A program made the translations under genes and the position numbers. A stretch of 53,627 nt of DNA, taken from NCBI RefSeq assembly GCF_018614975.1, contig NZ_JAGGNR010000031.1, positions 1-53,627 of the forward strand, written 5' to 3'. The notes beneath the pieces are model-generated. The model saw nothing but the letters and a program-made list of their open reading frames with translations, made no database searches and was not told the origin of the DNA. Below are positions 15,827-24,659 of this stretch, one piece after another; position 1 is the stretch's first letter, and the number at the start of each line of letters is the position of its first letter. Source of the stretch: Paenibacillus polymyxa (GTDB taxonomy: Bacteria; Bacillota; Bacilli; Paenibacillales; Paenibacillaceae).

Positions 15827-16061
15827 ATGTCCACAACGTGTCCACAGTAATGGATAACTGAAGCGGAAATTCAGATTTTACGTCAGATTTACAAACAAAT
15901 ACACAACATGTCCACATTAAATTAATGAATATCCACATGAAACGCCAAAGATATCCACAGCATGTGTGCAATATGTGCACAACTTATCCACAAATCAGAT
16001 ATAACTCGTGTTTTCATCCGATAAAACAGTCGTTTTGGAGTGATAAAACAAGTTATCCACA
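15827..16061 (+). other. DnaA-box cluster in a 480-bp gene-free stretch
   Basis: Seven 9-mers ending in TCCACA lie in the same orientation: 15827, 15838, 15908, 15929, 15951, 15984 and 16053 (starts). Those at 15984-15992 and 16053-16061 are perfect TTATCCACA; the others differ by one to two bases at the 5' side. The gap 15806-16288 has no credible gene. Such clusters outside the origin titrate DnaA or control initiation in Bacillus. An origin would also need an AT-rich unwinding element and dnaA/dnaN neighbours, which are not here. Confidence 0.6.
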
Positions 16062-16288
16062 GGAATATCGCTTTTTTGTTCCAAGTATTTGAAAACATAG
16101 AAACAGACTGACTTCCACCACCCGTCACAACCGGGCAAATGAGCAGAGCGGAGACAGCAACCGTATTGCAACGTCTGTTGAAGTTGGCAAAATTGATCTG
16201 AAGCCTAAACATTTGATCAAAAATAACCGATACACCAAAGTAACATCTAATGGGACGAAAGCAGTCTGATTATAAGGAATGAGAGGGT

Positions 16289-16735
16289 ATGGGGATAACT
16301 ATGGACGAGGGAATGCAATATATTAATTTTTCGGTAGGAGACCAGATCTTTGCACTACGAATTGATGAAGTTCATGAGATCATCAGAATGGTGCAGGTGA
16401 CAACGGTCCCGTTTGGAAGCCCGGAGATCAGAGGTTTTGCTTCGCTGTACGGTAAGGTTGTTTCGGTGGTGAGTCTTCGTGTATTGTTAGGCATGCCGGA
16501 TCAGGAGGATACTTCTTCTACACGTATTATTGTGGTGCCTTACAAAGGTGGATTTGTACCTTTGATCGTCGATATGGTCGATTCTGTCGTAAGTTACGAT
16601 CGTTTCGAGGAACCTGCTGAGGAACACCGCCGTTTCATGCTTGGCGTTTTTGACAAAATCGGGTTCTGTAAGGATCATCGTGCGGGCATTTTGAACCTGG
16701 ATGTATTACTGGGCAGCTTGATCAGATCATCGTAA
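16289..16735 (+). CDS. CheW-like chemotaxis coupling protein
   Basis: A 148-residue single CheW domain: QYINFSVGDQIFALRIDEVH at the start, then an IIRMVQVTTVPFGSPEIRGF segment and the ISLRVLLG-like strand found here as VVSLRVLLGMP. CheW bridges chemoreceptors and the CheA kinase. No receptor, cheA or motility gene is nearby, so this is a stand-alone copy. ATG 16289 follows AAGGAA with 9 bases; ATG 16301 is possible. The stretch between it and the next gene (16736-16936) holds no obvious terminator. Confidence 0.82.
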   Translation: MGITMDEGMQYINFSVGDQIFALRIDEVHEIIRMVQVTTVPFGSPEIRGFASLYGKVVSVVSLRVLLGMPDQEDTSSTRIIVVPYKGGFVPLIVDMVDSVVSYDRFEEPAEEHRRFMLGVFDKIGFCKDHRAGILNLDVLLGSLIRSS

Positions 16736-16936
16736 GGTAACGATCGTAATTCTTTCAATATTCAGTATTATCCTTTGGTTTACCCAAATGTTCCTCATCC
16801 GCTTTTCGGGAGAAGGGACATTTTTTTGTGTTGCTAACCATCGAAATAACCACTTTTTGTGGGCGAAGGTTTTTAAATCCGGTCATTTTCGTATATGATG
16901 GAGAGTAACAATGCGAAGGGATGACGGGAGACTTTA

Positions 16937-19900
16937 ATGATGCAATCGCTGTATGGAGTGTGGCTTGGTGACGTATTTTTTTGTTTTTCCGGTGAAACAT
17001 CGGAACCGCGTGTGGATGCATGGAGCCACGTGGTAAGAAGGTTGAATTTTGGCGACGGGGGTCGTCTGTTTCAGCCTGCCGCTCTGCGTCTTGCGGAGCT
17101 GCGCTGGCCGAATCCGCTGAGGAACACGGCCGAAGCCAAGAATACGAAGCGGCGTCAACTGCTGGGGCGCACATTGGAAGGATTGGCAGTCTCGCCTAAG
17201 GATGCCTTCAGGTTGCTGTTGCAATGGGATGACCGTTTGTTAAATGCAGCCGGAATTCAGGTTGGAGAAGAGATGCGTTACTGGATCAAAGCAGCGCAGT
17301 TCACACAGGAGCTGCTGTTGCGGGGAGCAATTGCTCCATCGGCTGAATTCTCAGCAAAGACCGGAGCACGGCGACGGACCGGGCAAGAGACACTGACAGG
17401 CGTATGGCGGCCACGCTTGCAGCAGGAGGAGGACATCGAACGATTCCGCGATCTTGCTGAAGCGATGCCTCCGATTGGACTTTCTGCTCCTGGAGCTTAT
17501 GCTTCATTGGAACCGGAAACGCGTGAAGAAGCAGGTGCTGCGGTATTATTTTCATTCATGAGTGGCATGATTCATGCTGTAGTGACAAGTGAACTGGAGG
17601 GCATGGACAGTGAACTGTCCCGTTACCGCACCCCATATCGACGCGGATCTTCGCCAGTAGCCGAGCTCTGGTGGAACAGTCTGATCTCGATGTTCCGTCC
17701 TGTGACGGTGCAAGGGCCGACGAACGATATGACAGCGTTTATTCATACGCTGCAAGAAGTTGGTGGAACGTCAATGCCAATCGTGGGAGCAGAAGAGATG
17801 GCACCTGCGGAAGGCCAATTGAAGCTGGTGCTCCGCTTGGAGCCGCCGCTGGGCGAACATGAAACGATCTGGGGAATAAGCTTTTGGGTGGACAGTGAGC
17901 AGGAACCAAGCCTGAGGTTGCCTGCACGGACTATCTGGGCACATCCAGAGCGAGATCTGGACCGAGGGAAGGTGTTATATACCTCGGCGGCAGAGCAATT
18001 ATTGATGGCACTCGGGCAAGCAGCAGAAATGGCACCTGAACTGGAGACGGCGCTACTTACCGCTCGTCCGGAGGAAATTAAGCTGGAGCAGCAGGGTTTC
18101 TTTGAATTTCTCACGCATGCGGTTCCACGTTTGCAGAAGGCCGGGATAACCGTTCTTATGCCTTCAAGGTGGAGTCGTGCCGGGAAACGTCGTGCGGGAC
18201 TGCGTCTGCAGATGTTGAATCGGGGAACAGAGCGGTTGCCTGGGGCCACATCGGCACTTGGAATGGAACAATTGGTTGCTTTCAAAGCAGAGCCCATGCT
18301 GGATGGTAAACCGGTCACGGCGGAGGAACTGGCAGCACTTGCTGAATCCACAGTCCCGTATGTCATGTTCCGCGGTGAATGGATTGAAGTGGATACAAAA
18401 GAGATTCGCCAAGTCCTGCGTTATATGAAAAAAGAAGAAGAACAATATATGCCTCTCTCCGAATGGTTGCATCTGGCAGCGGATGAAGGGGAGGATTCTG
18501 CATGGAAGGGTCTTTCCGTCTTTGGCGCAGAATCTGATGGGATGCTTGCTTTCCTGCTCGATGGACAGGTGCTTCGCAGCATTGAGCCTCGTCAGGTTCC
18601 GGCAGAATTGCATGGTGAACTAAGACCTTATCAGGAACGAGGCTACCAATGGTTATCCGCGATGCGTGAGCTGGGCTTTGGCGTATGTCTGGCGGATGAT
18701 ATGGGACTTGGGAAGACGATTCAGGTCATTACCTGTCTGCTGGACCGCAAACACGAGGAACGTCAGGCGGCTGAAGAGGAAGCCCGTGAAAATGAGCTGT
18801 TGAATGGATCAGATGATTCATTCGCGGTGGATCAGCATTCTAATGTGCAGCAGCCTGTTCATCTGCCTGCACTTATTGTGTGTCCTACCTCGCTGCTTGG
18901 AAACTGGCAGCGTGAGCTGAAGCGATTTGCCCCGGATCTGTCGCTGTACATTCATCATGGCGGACAACGGCTGCACGGGAATGATTTTCAGGCAGAAGCG
19001 CAGACGCATGACATTGTACTGACGACCTATCATCTGGCAGGCAGAGATGGACCGGATCTGGCTTCGCTGCATTGGTCCACCATTGTGCTGGATGAGGCTC
19101 AATATATTAAGAACTACCGTACCAAACAAGCGCAAAGCGTGATGCGCCTGTCTACACTTCATCGTATTGCGATGACGGGTACACCCGTGGAGAATCGACT
19201 GAGCGAACTTTGGTCAATTTTCCAGTTTCTCAATCCGGGGTATCTGGGCACAGCTTCATCGTTTCGCCAGCGGTATACGGGACTGGGTCCATCCGAAGAA
19301 AATGCAGCAGCCTTGCGTGAGCTTCATCGACTGGTATCTCCATTCATGCTGCGCAGGCTGAAAAGTGATCCGGATATTCGCAAGGATCTGCCGGAGAAGC
19401 TTGAACTGAAATCCTATTGTTCTCTGACGCCAGAACAAACGGTGTTATACCAGCGTGTGGTGGATGATCTGATGGGTGGTCTGGACGGCAGAAATGGCAT
19501 TGCCCGGAAGGGGATTGTTCTGTCCTCCCTGACCAAGCTCAAGCAGATCTGTGATCATCCGGTGCTGGCGGACAGCAATCGAAAAGACCATGGCAAGGCT
19601 GAGGCATCCGGTAAGATGGAACGATTGCTTGAACTGCTGGACGCCATCCGTGATAACGGGGAATCGGCCTTGATCTTCACGCAGTATGTTGCTATGGGAG
19701 ATCTGCTGGTATCGAGGTTGAAACAGCGATATGAGGAAGAACCTTATTTCCTGCATGGTGGTGTGTCCAAGTCGCAAAGGGATGAGATGGTGGAGACTTT
19801 CCAAAAAGGAGAGGGTCCGTCCATGTTTGTTCTATCTCTTCGTGCCGGAGGAGTAGGTCTGAATCTGACACGGGCGAGTCATGTCGTTCACTACGACCGG

Positions 19901-20143
19901 TGGTGGAATCCTGCGGTTGAAAATCAGGCGACGGACCGTGTATTCCGAATTGGGCAGAATCGCAACGTGCAGGTGCATAAGTTGATCTGTCAGGGAACTC
20001 TGGAGGAACGGATTGATGAGCTGATTGAGAGCAAGAAGGCACTCTCCGAGCAGGTCGTTGGTTCAGGTGAGAATTGGCTGACCGAGATGTCGGATGATGA
20101 GCTGCGTGGCCTGATTTCACTTCAGGGTGAGACGTGGCTGTGA
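16937..20143 (+). CDS. SNF2-family DEAD/DEAH helicase
   Basis: A 1068-residue ATPase. Residues 1-540 are the bacterial SNF2-associated region. The motor begins near 550 with RPYQERGYQWL. Motif I is DDMGLGKTIQ (lysine 593), motif II DEAQ at 719-722, motif III MTGTPVENRL. The C-terminal lobe has LRAGGVGLNLT and RVFRIGQNRNVQVHK. Such enzymes translocate on double-stranded DNA and remodel protein-DNA complexes. The following gene is a short SWIM-type protein, matching the SNF2-SWIM pairing of Bacillus ywqA-ywqB. ATG 16937 follows CGGGAG with 6 bases; ATG 16940 is equally possible. Full length for the family. Confidence 0.93.
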   Translation: MMQSLYGVWLGDVFFCFSGETSEPRVDAWSHVVRRLNFGDGGRLFQPAALRLAELRWPNPLRNTAEAKNTKRRQLLGRTLEGLAVSPKDAFRLLLQWDDRLLNAAGIQVGEEMRYWIKAAQFTQELLLRGAIAPSAEFSAKTGARRRTGQETLTGVWRPRLQQEEDIERFRDLAEAMPPIGLSAPGAYASLEPETREEAGAAVLFSFMSGMIHAVVTSELEGMDSELSRYRTPYRRGSSPVAELWWNSLISMFRPVTVQGPTNDMTAFIHTLQEVGGTSMPIVGAEEMAPAEGQLKLVLRLEPPLGEHETIWGISFWVDSEQEPSLRLPARTIWAHPERDLDRGKVLYTSAAEQLLMALGQAAEMAPELETALLTARPEEIKLEQQGFFEFLTHAVPRLQKAGITVLMPSRWSRAGKRRAGLRLQMLNRGTERLPGATSALGMEQLVAFKAEPMLDGKPVTAEELAALAESTVPYVMFRGEWIEVDTKEIRQVLRYMKKEEEQYMPLSEWLHLAADEGEDSAWKGLSVFGAESDGMLAFLLDGQVLRSIEPRQVPAELHGELRPYQERGYQWLSAMRELGFGVCLADDMGLGKTIQVITCLLDRKHEERQAAEEEARENELLNGSDDSFAVDQHSNVQQPVHLPALIVCPTSLLGNWQRELKRFAPDLSLYIHHGGQRLHGNDFQAEAQTHDIVLTTYHLAGRDGPDLASLHWSTIVLDEAQYIKNYRTKQAQSVMRLSTLHRIAMTGTPVENRLSELWSIFQFLNPGYLGTASSFRQRYTGLGPSEENAAALRELHRLVSPFMLRRLKSDPDIRKDLPEKLELKSYCSLTPEQTVLYQRVVDDLMGGLDGRNGIARKGIVLSSLTKLKQICDHPVLADSNRKDHGKAEASGKMERLLELLDAIRDNGESALIFTQYVAMGDLLVSRLKQRYEEEPYFLHGGVSKSQRDEMVETFQKGEGPSMFVLSLRAGGVGLNLTRASHVVHYDRWWNPAVENQATDRVFRIGQNRNVQVHKLICQGTLEERIDELIESKKALSEQVVGSGENWLTEMSDDELRGLISLQGETWL

Positions 20144-20189
20144 CCTTGAACATTCAGGGGAATATAGATGTTGAGAAAGGGGGATTGTT

Positions 20190-21005
20190 GTGAGTGAAAA
20201 ATGGAAGATCGAGCTGCATATGTCCCCCGGTGGATGGACAGCAGAAGTAAAAACAGCAGCGGATGCGGATCAGGAAGTTTCCGTTTCTGCTTCCGCTGCT
20301 GAGGGCAAGACCGGATCAGCCGCAGGCATGTTCACGGTCACGGGAACGCCGGCGCGACTGAGCGGAGCCCAGCGCGAGGCTGTACTGGCTCAGCTGCGCA
20401 AGCGCCCGCTGACGCTGTACGCCTTGCTGCGCGGCGGCCCGGCGCCCGAGGAGCTTGCCGGGCTACTGCCGGCAACGCTCGCGCCCGAGGGCTCGCCAGG
20501 CGCAGCCACGGCCCGGGCGGCCGTAGCGTGCACCTGCGGCCGCCCGGGCTGCGCGCATGCCGCGGCCGCTGAGCGCGCCGTAGCCGCGCGCCTCGCGGCC
20601 GCCGCGCCGCTGCTGCAGCTGGCGCACGCCGGCCTGCCGCGCGAAGCGCTGCTCGCCGGCGTGCTGGGGGCATGGGCGGAGGAACTCGCCCATGATCCCA
20701 GCGGCCCCGGCCGCGCAGCGGAAACGGCTGGCCGCCCGCAAGTGCGGGGCGGCGAAGGCGGCGCGGCCGTCGGCGAGTGGATCGCCGAGGCCGCCGCGGA
20801 CGGCGCCATGCACCAGCCAGGGCCGGGCTTTGGCGCGGTTGAGGTGCGCCTCGCGCAGCCGGGCAAGCCGCCGGCCTTGCCGGAGCTGACGGCGCTGCTG
20901 CCTGGCGTGCCGGCCACCGCAGGGCTGGATCTGATCCGCGAGCGTGTAGCCGCGCGGATGTGGCAGGCTGTCCAGAAGAAGACGGACAGCCCGGCAACCA
21001 AATGA
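20190..21005 (+). CDS. short alanine-rich SWIM-type zinc-finger protein, partner of the SNF2 helicase
   Basis: A 271-residue protein with a SWIM-like metal motif CTCGRPGCAH (C114, C116, C121, H123; CxCx4CxH). The first 45 residues (EKWKIELHMSPGGWTAEV) use ordinary codons; from about 20340 the gene becomes extremely G+C-rich (50 of 60 bases at 20521-20580) and codes mostly Ala, Gly, Pro and Arg. SWIM proteins beside SNF2 genes normally exceed 500 residues, so this is a reduced version. GTG 20190 follows AAGGGGG with 6-7 bases. It lies 46 bases after the helicase and is probably co-transcribed. Long shadow frames on the opposite strand come from the base composition. Confidence 0.65.
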   Translation: MSEKWKIELHMSPGGWTAEVKTAADADQEVSVSASAAEGKTGSAAGMFTVTGTPARLSGAQREAVLAQLRKRPLTLYALLRGGPAPEELAGLLPATLAPEGSPGAATARAAVACTCGRPGCAHAAAAERAVAARLAAAAPLLQLAHAGLPREALLAGVLGAWAEELAHDPSGPGRAAETAGRPQVRGGEGGAAVGEWIAEAAADGAMHQPGPGFGAVEVRLAQPGKPPALPELTALLPGVPATAGLDLIRERVAARMWQAVQKKTDSPATK

Positions 21006-21018
21006 TGCACCCATTAGA

Positions 21019-21053
21019 GCGGGGGAGATCTCAGATCACCCCTGCTTGTTTTT
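21019..21053 (+). terminator. terminator of the SNF2-SWIM operon
   Basis: GCGGGGGAGATC (21019-21030) pairs with GATCACCCCTGC (21034-21045) with two mismatches, followed by TTGTTTTT. Confidence 0.7.
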
Positions 21054-21244
21054 ATTGCAGCCTGTTGCTCTAAAAGTCCAAAAAACGATCATACAGGCTG
21101 TACAGCCCGTATATGTTCATTCGGATCTCTTCTAAAGGACGTCTTTACTAGTGGAGCTTCGCTCCCAATTAAGGTATACTGTCGCAGGGAACATTGCATA
21201 CAACAACTAGACAACATTTATATTATTGCGATAGGAGTTTTTAC

Positions 21245-22219
21245 ATGAAATCAACTACAGGAAGACAGCGCCGCATGGTGGTTATGCTGTCCTCATTGAT
21301 GATATGCGGAGCTTTGCTTGCCGCGTGCCAGAACGGTTCAGGCACAGAGGAGAGCCAGAATCCGAATGGAACAGGTAACACACAACAGGAGACGGACGGC
21401 ACAACGGTTCATTTTACGGAGGATAAGGGAACGGATGGCGACAATGCTGGCGGGGATGACACATCATCTTCTGGCAACAGCGGTGAAGGCACGGATAGCG
21501 AGTCTGGGAATGCTTCAGCGGGCGAAGGGCAGGGCTCTTCGGACAATGGGAATGGTGCGACAGCGGAAGATCCATTGCTGGAGAAACGCAGTATCAGCGC
21601 ACTGCAAACGACAATTGATGCACAATCCGTGGTAACCAATGCTGAGTCCATGACCGTCATTGTGAACAAGCAACGGAGTCTGCCTGACGGTTACGAGCCG
21701 GACGATCTGGTGGAGCCGAATGTACCGTTCTCCTTCGACGAACCTCACGAGAAGCGGCATATGCGCAAGGAAGCTGCGGAGGCACTGGAGAAGTTGTTTG
21801 CAGGTGCAAAAGCGGATGGCATTGAGCTTCGTGCGGTGTCGGGCTATCGTTCATATCAGCGTCAGGTATCCATCTACAACAACAATGTCAAAACCAAAGG
21901 TCAAGAGTACACGGATCGCGTGAGCTCTGTGCCAGGCCGAAGCGAACATCAGACTGGTCTTGCCATTGATGTATCCAGCCCGAGTGTGGGCAATGTGCTG
22001 GAAGAGGTATTTGGTACATCGAAGGAAGGCCAGTGGCTGGCTGAACACGCTGCAGAATACGGATATGTCATCCGTTATCTGCAAGGTGAAGAAGATACAA
22101 CAGGTTACGTCTATGAGCCTTGGCATATCCGGTACATCGGTACAGATTTGGCACCGGATGTGGCGAAGAGTGGGTTAACTCTGGAAGAATACTTCGATGA
22201 GGCTAATATCAAGTTGTAA
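21245..22219 (+). CDS. VanY-type D-alanyl-D-alanine carboxypeptidase lipoprotein
   Basis: A 324-residue protein with a signal peptide and lipobox LLAAC (cysteine near residue 28), then a low-complexity Ser/Gly/Asp linker of about 80 residues. The catalytic domain has LRAVSGYRSYQRQ, the zinc motif SEHQTGLAIDVS and the second motif EPWHIRYIG, as in VanY/DacB-type zinc D,D-carboxypeptidases. It trims the terminal D-Ala from peptidoglycan stems outside the membrane. ATG 21245 lies 7 bases after AGGAG; an upstream in-frame ATG at 21194 would bury the signal peptide and is rejected. It stands alone between terminators. Confidence 0.9.
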   Translation: MKSTTGRQRRMVVMLSSLMICGALLAACQNGSGTEESQNPNGTGNTQQETDGTTVHFTEDKGTDGDNAGGDDTSSSGNSGEGTDSESGNASAGEGQGSSDNGNGATAEDPLLEKRSISALQTTIDAQSVVTNAESMTVIVNKQRSLPDGYEPDDLVEPNVPFSFDEPHEKRHMRKEAAEALEKLFAGAKADGIELRAVSGYRSYQRQVSIYNNNVKTKGQEYTDRVSSVPGRSEHQTGLAIDVSSPSVGNVLEEVFGTSKEGQWLAEHAAEYGYVIRYLQGEEDTTGYVYEPWHIRYIGTDLAPDVAKSGLTLEEYFDEANIKL

Positions 22220-22267
22220 TGCGGATGCTTTCTCCTTAAAGAAAAGATACTAATACTAATTCTCATA

Positions 22268-22328
22268 AATCCCCGATTGAACCGTCCTTGATCTAAACAA
22301 TGGGCAGTCATTCAGGGGATTTTTTTTC
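22268..22328 (+). terminator. terminator after the VanY-type carboxypeptidase gene
   Basis: AATCCCC (22268-22274) pairs with GGGGATT (22315-22321), extended by TGAA/TTCA past a bulge, with eight T at 22321-22328. Confidence 0.7.
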
Positions 22329-22375
22329 TGTGCAAAAATGTTAATGGAGTTAAGATAGAATTAAACCTCATTCTA

Positions 22376-22405
22376 TTGTCCGAGATGATGGTGGACTGAT
22401 ATAAT
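22376..22405 (+). promoter_or_regulatory. promoter of the RidA gene
   Basis: TTGTCC (22376-22381), 18 bases, TATAAT (22400-22405). The -10 is perfect. The expected transcript begins about 50 bases before the ATG at 22463. Confidence 0.6.
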
Positions 22406-22462
22406 TCATGTTTAATCCAGTGTTCAATTTAGACAAATTCAACCAAAGCGAGGGACGAGAGA

Positions 22463-22864
22463 ATGAGCAGACAGCAGGTTTTTACGGGCTCCCCATGGGA
22501 ACCGTTGGTGGGATATTGCCGTGCCATCCGTGTAGGGAACCGAATTGAAGTGGCGGGTACAACCGCGATGCAAGATGGTGTAGTTGTTGGGGCAGGTGAT
22601 CCGTATGCACAGACAAGGTTCGTTTTGCAGGCGATCGAGAATGCACTGAAAGAACTGGGGGCTGACATGTCGCATGTGGTGAGAACCCGGATGTTTGTGA
22701 CCGATATCTCCAGGTGGGAGGAAGTTGGCAAGGCGCACGGTGAATTTTTTGGACAGATCCAGCCTGTAGCCACCATGGTTGAAGTTAGCGCACTCATTGA
22801 TCCCTTGTTGATGGTTGAGATTGAAGTGGAAGCGATTGTTGAAGATGCAACCCAAGCCGACTGA
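22463..22864 (+). CDS. RidA family protein (Rid/YER057c/UK114)
   Basis: A 133-residue protein of normal length for the RidA family, which hydrolyses reactive enamine/imine intermediates from PLP enzymes. Visible are RAIRVGNRIEVAGTTAMQDG in the first half, the ALKELGADMSHVVRTRMFVT strand-helix with the conserved arginine, and the C-terminal VEVSALIDPLLMVEIEVEAI. The canonical C-terminal arginine region differs from E. coli RidA, so it may be a Rid subfamily member. Single gene between its promoter and the bidirectional hairpin at 23153. Confidence 0.88.
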   Translation: MSRQQVFTGSPWEPLVGYCRAIRVGNRIEVAGTTAMQDGVVVGAGDPYAQTRFVLQAIENALKELGADMSHVVRTRMFVTDISRWEEVGKAHGEFFGQIQPVATMVEVSALIDPLLMVEIEVEAIVEDATQAD

Positions 22865-23082
22865 TCCTGACGGTTATCGGGAAGATATCTAAGGAACACA
22901 GGATGTTTTATTTGTGGCCTTCAGGTCCTCTTTTTAAAATGTAAAATGTAAAGAACACCAGACACGTTGTTTCTCGAATTCCTCTGATAAAAACGCTGTA
23001 AACAGCTGTGTATTCTGGTCTGATCCGAAAAAATTCAGATACGCTTCGCTTTGGAGCAAGTTTGAGGACACGCTCTAAAAAA

Positions 23083-23149
23083 CCAAAAACCAAAAACCAA
23101 AAACCAAAAACCAAAAACCAAAAACCAAAAACCAACAAACCAACAAACC
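23083..23149 (+). repeat. 7-bp tandem repeat (CCAAAAA)n
   Basis: CCAAAAA is repeated seven times from about 23083 to 23131, then degenerates into CCAACAAA units, in the gap between ridA and the converging stalk-protein gene. A terminator hairpin starts four bases later. No coding role is evident. Its copy number may vary by slippage. Confidence 0.85.
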
Positions 23150-23152
23150 CTA

Positions 23153-23203
23153 AAAATAACCTTACCCGTGCCTGTCAGATGACAGGCGGATAAGGTTATT
23201 TTG
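23153..23203. terminator. bidirectional terminator between ridA and the stalk-protein gene
   Basis: AAATAACCTTA at its left arm pairs with TAAGGTTATTT, with an inner CCTGTCA/TGACAGG stem. A runs on the left and T runs on the right allow use on both strands. It suits the converging genes, although the minus-strand gene ends 138 bases away. Confidence 0.8.
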
Positions 23204-23340
23204 ATTAGGCTAGCCGTATAGCTGCTGGCTGGTCATCGTGATGCGTTACACGCATTACAACACATGCCAGAAGATACATGCGATTTGCAATATTCAGTTT
23301 CAGCATATGCTTAGCACGTGCTTTTCACTAATCGTATTCA

Positions 23341-24411
23341 TTATTTCGCTTCCAGCTCCGCTGCAGGTGCTTCAACAACCACTTTCCATGCTGTTCCGAT
23401 CGGAGGCAGGCTGCGTGTCAGCATAGGGCTGTAGAATCCAATGACTTTAGCGCCTTTGGTGAGTTCTTCCGCTTTCACCGTCTCACCTTCGTGGTTCACG
23501 ATCCGTGTGTCTTTGTCGATGTTCAGCACGACATGGTCAGGAGCTGTTTCTGTTAACCGTGTACCTGTGATCTCAATCTGTGAGACGCTGCCTTCAGCTG
23601 TTGTTACATTTTCAATCGTACCAGCCGTCCCCAGAACCTCTTTGGATTGTGTCTCAGACACCGCAGTCGCATCCAGTACAGTGACTTTATAGGTAGGCGT
23701 TTGTGGTGGCAAACTTTCAAGCATAACTTGGGAGTGTGTAGCCTCCACATTCATGCCAATGGCCAAGTCCTTCAGTGCAATCTCTTTACCTTCTGCCGAG
23801 ATGAATTGCGTATCTTCATTCAGATTGAGCACAATACCATCCAACCCTGCACCGCCAATCTGGATGGACTGATATTTATCTTGGTTCGAGATTCTGGTAA
23901 TCACACCGTGCTCAGTAACCGTCTTCACTTCCTCTTCACTGGAGATCGTCACCTGATTGCCCGTTGTGTTCACTTGTCCATGCAGTGCTTTCTCAGCAAA
24001 AGAAGCCGGTACATACAATTTGCCGCCTGTGATTTCGGGCGCTGTGCCCAGCGTGAGCAGCATTTTATTCAGGGAATATTGATCCTTGCCTGTAATTACC
24101 TGTGTCCAGAGAGCACCACGAGTCAGCTCTGCAGTTTTAGTTTCTTTATTCCATTCCAGTTCAATACCCAGAGCGTCGGTAAGATCACGCAGCGGGATCA
24201 TGGCTACTTTGCCATCTTTGTTCCAATAACCATCAGAGATGGATGCACCATTTACGGATACGTTTACTGCACCAGCTGCGTTACTATCTGCTGAAACGGA
24301 TGTTTGATGGACTGGTTGTGTGTTGTCCAGTGTTGCTGCATAAGCGGCTCCACCACCCAATGCCATGGATAGGGCCATCAGTGCACTTACTTTTTTCATG
24401 TTGTTCTTCAT
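23341..24411 (-). CDS. exported stalk-domain protein (copper amine oxidase N-terminal-like domain)
   Basis: A 356-residue protein with a signal peptide (about 26 residues, ending AAYA) and, at residues 45-155, the stalk domain named after the N-terminus of copper amine oxidase: KVAMIPLRDLTDALGIELEW, then KLYVPASFAEKALHGQVN. The rest repeats a beta-rich unit ending in NLNEDTQFISAEGKEIALKD and later NIDKDTRIVNHEGETVKAEE, so it likely contains two related domains. It has no oxidase catalytic site. Such proteins are cell-wall or matrix-associated and abundant in Paenibacillus. ATG 24411 follows AAGGGA with 9 bases. Function unknown. Confidence 0.82.
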   Translation of the reverse strand: MKNNMKKVSALMALSMALGGGAAYAATLDNTQPVHQTSVSADSNAAGAVNVSVNGASISDGYWNKDGKVAMIPLRDLTDALGIELEWNKETKTAELTRGALWTQVITGKDQYSLNKMLLTLGTAPEITGGKLYVPASFAEKALHGQVNTTGNQVTISSEEEVKTVTEHGVITRISNQDKYQSIQIGGAGLDGIVLNLNEDTQFISAEGKEIALKDLAIGMNVEATHSQVMLESLPPQTPTYKVTVLDATAVSETQSKEVLGTAGTIENVTTAEGSVSQIEITGTRLTETAPDHVVLNIDKDTRIVNHEGETVKAEELTKGAKVIGFYSPMLTRSLPPIGTAWKVVVEAPAAELEAK

Positions 24412-24659
24412 CCATATTCATCCCTTCTAATCTGTGTACTGACGCGGTAAAATCTTCCTTAGGGCCGCGCTTCAAGTTAATAGACGGGACAAATCGTCTA
24501 AGTGTTGCAGTTGGAATGCAATGAATGTAAGCGGTATGTTAGTTTAAATTAGAAATATCGCTTGTATTGCAGGTTACCCGCAGCGGGATCAGGTTAATTT
24601 CAGGTAGTGCCCAAACCTTTGTCCTATTTCACATTCAAGTACGAGGAGGAACGGATAAG

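Noticed and set aside
15806..16288. Replication origin (oriC)
   Set aside because: DnaA boxes are present, but there is no dnaA, dnaN or clear AT-rich unwinding element beside them; left as a DnaA-box cluster.
20338..21014. Long minus-strand open frames opposite the SWIM gene
   Set aside because: They arise from the extreme G+C content, which removes stop codons; the Ala/Arg/Pro-rich products have no start site.
23083..23149. CRISPR array
   Set aside because: The repeat unit is 7 bases without spacers.
23647..24294. 215-codon plus-strand frame opposite the stalk protein
   Set aside because: A shadow of a gene with signal peptide and recognised domains on the minus strand.
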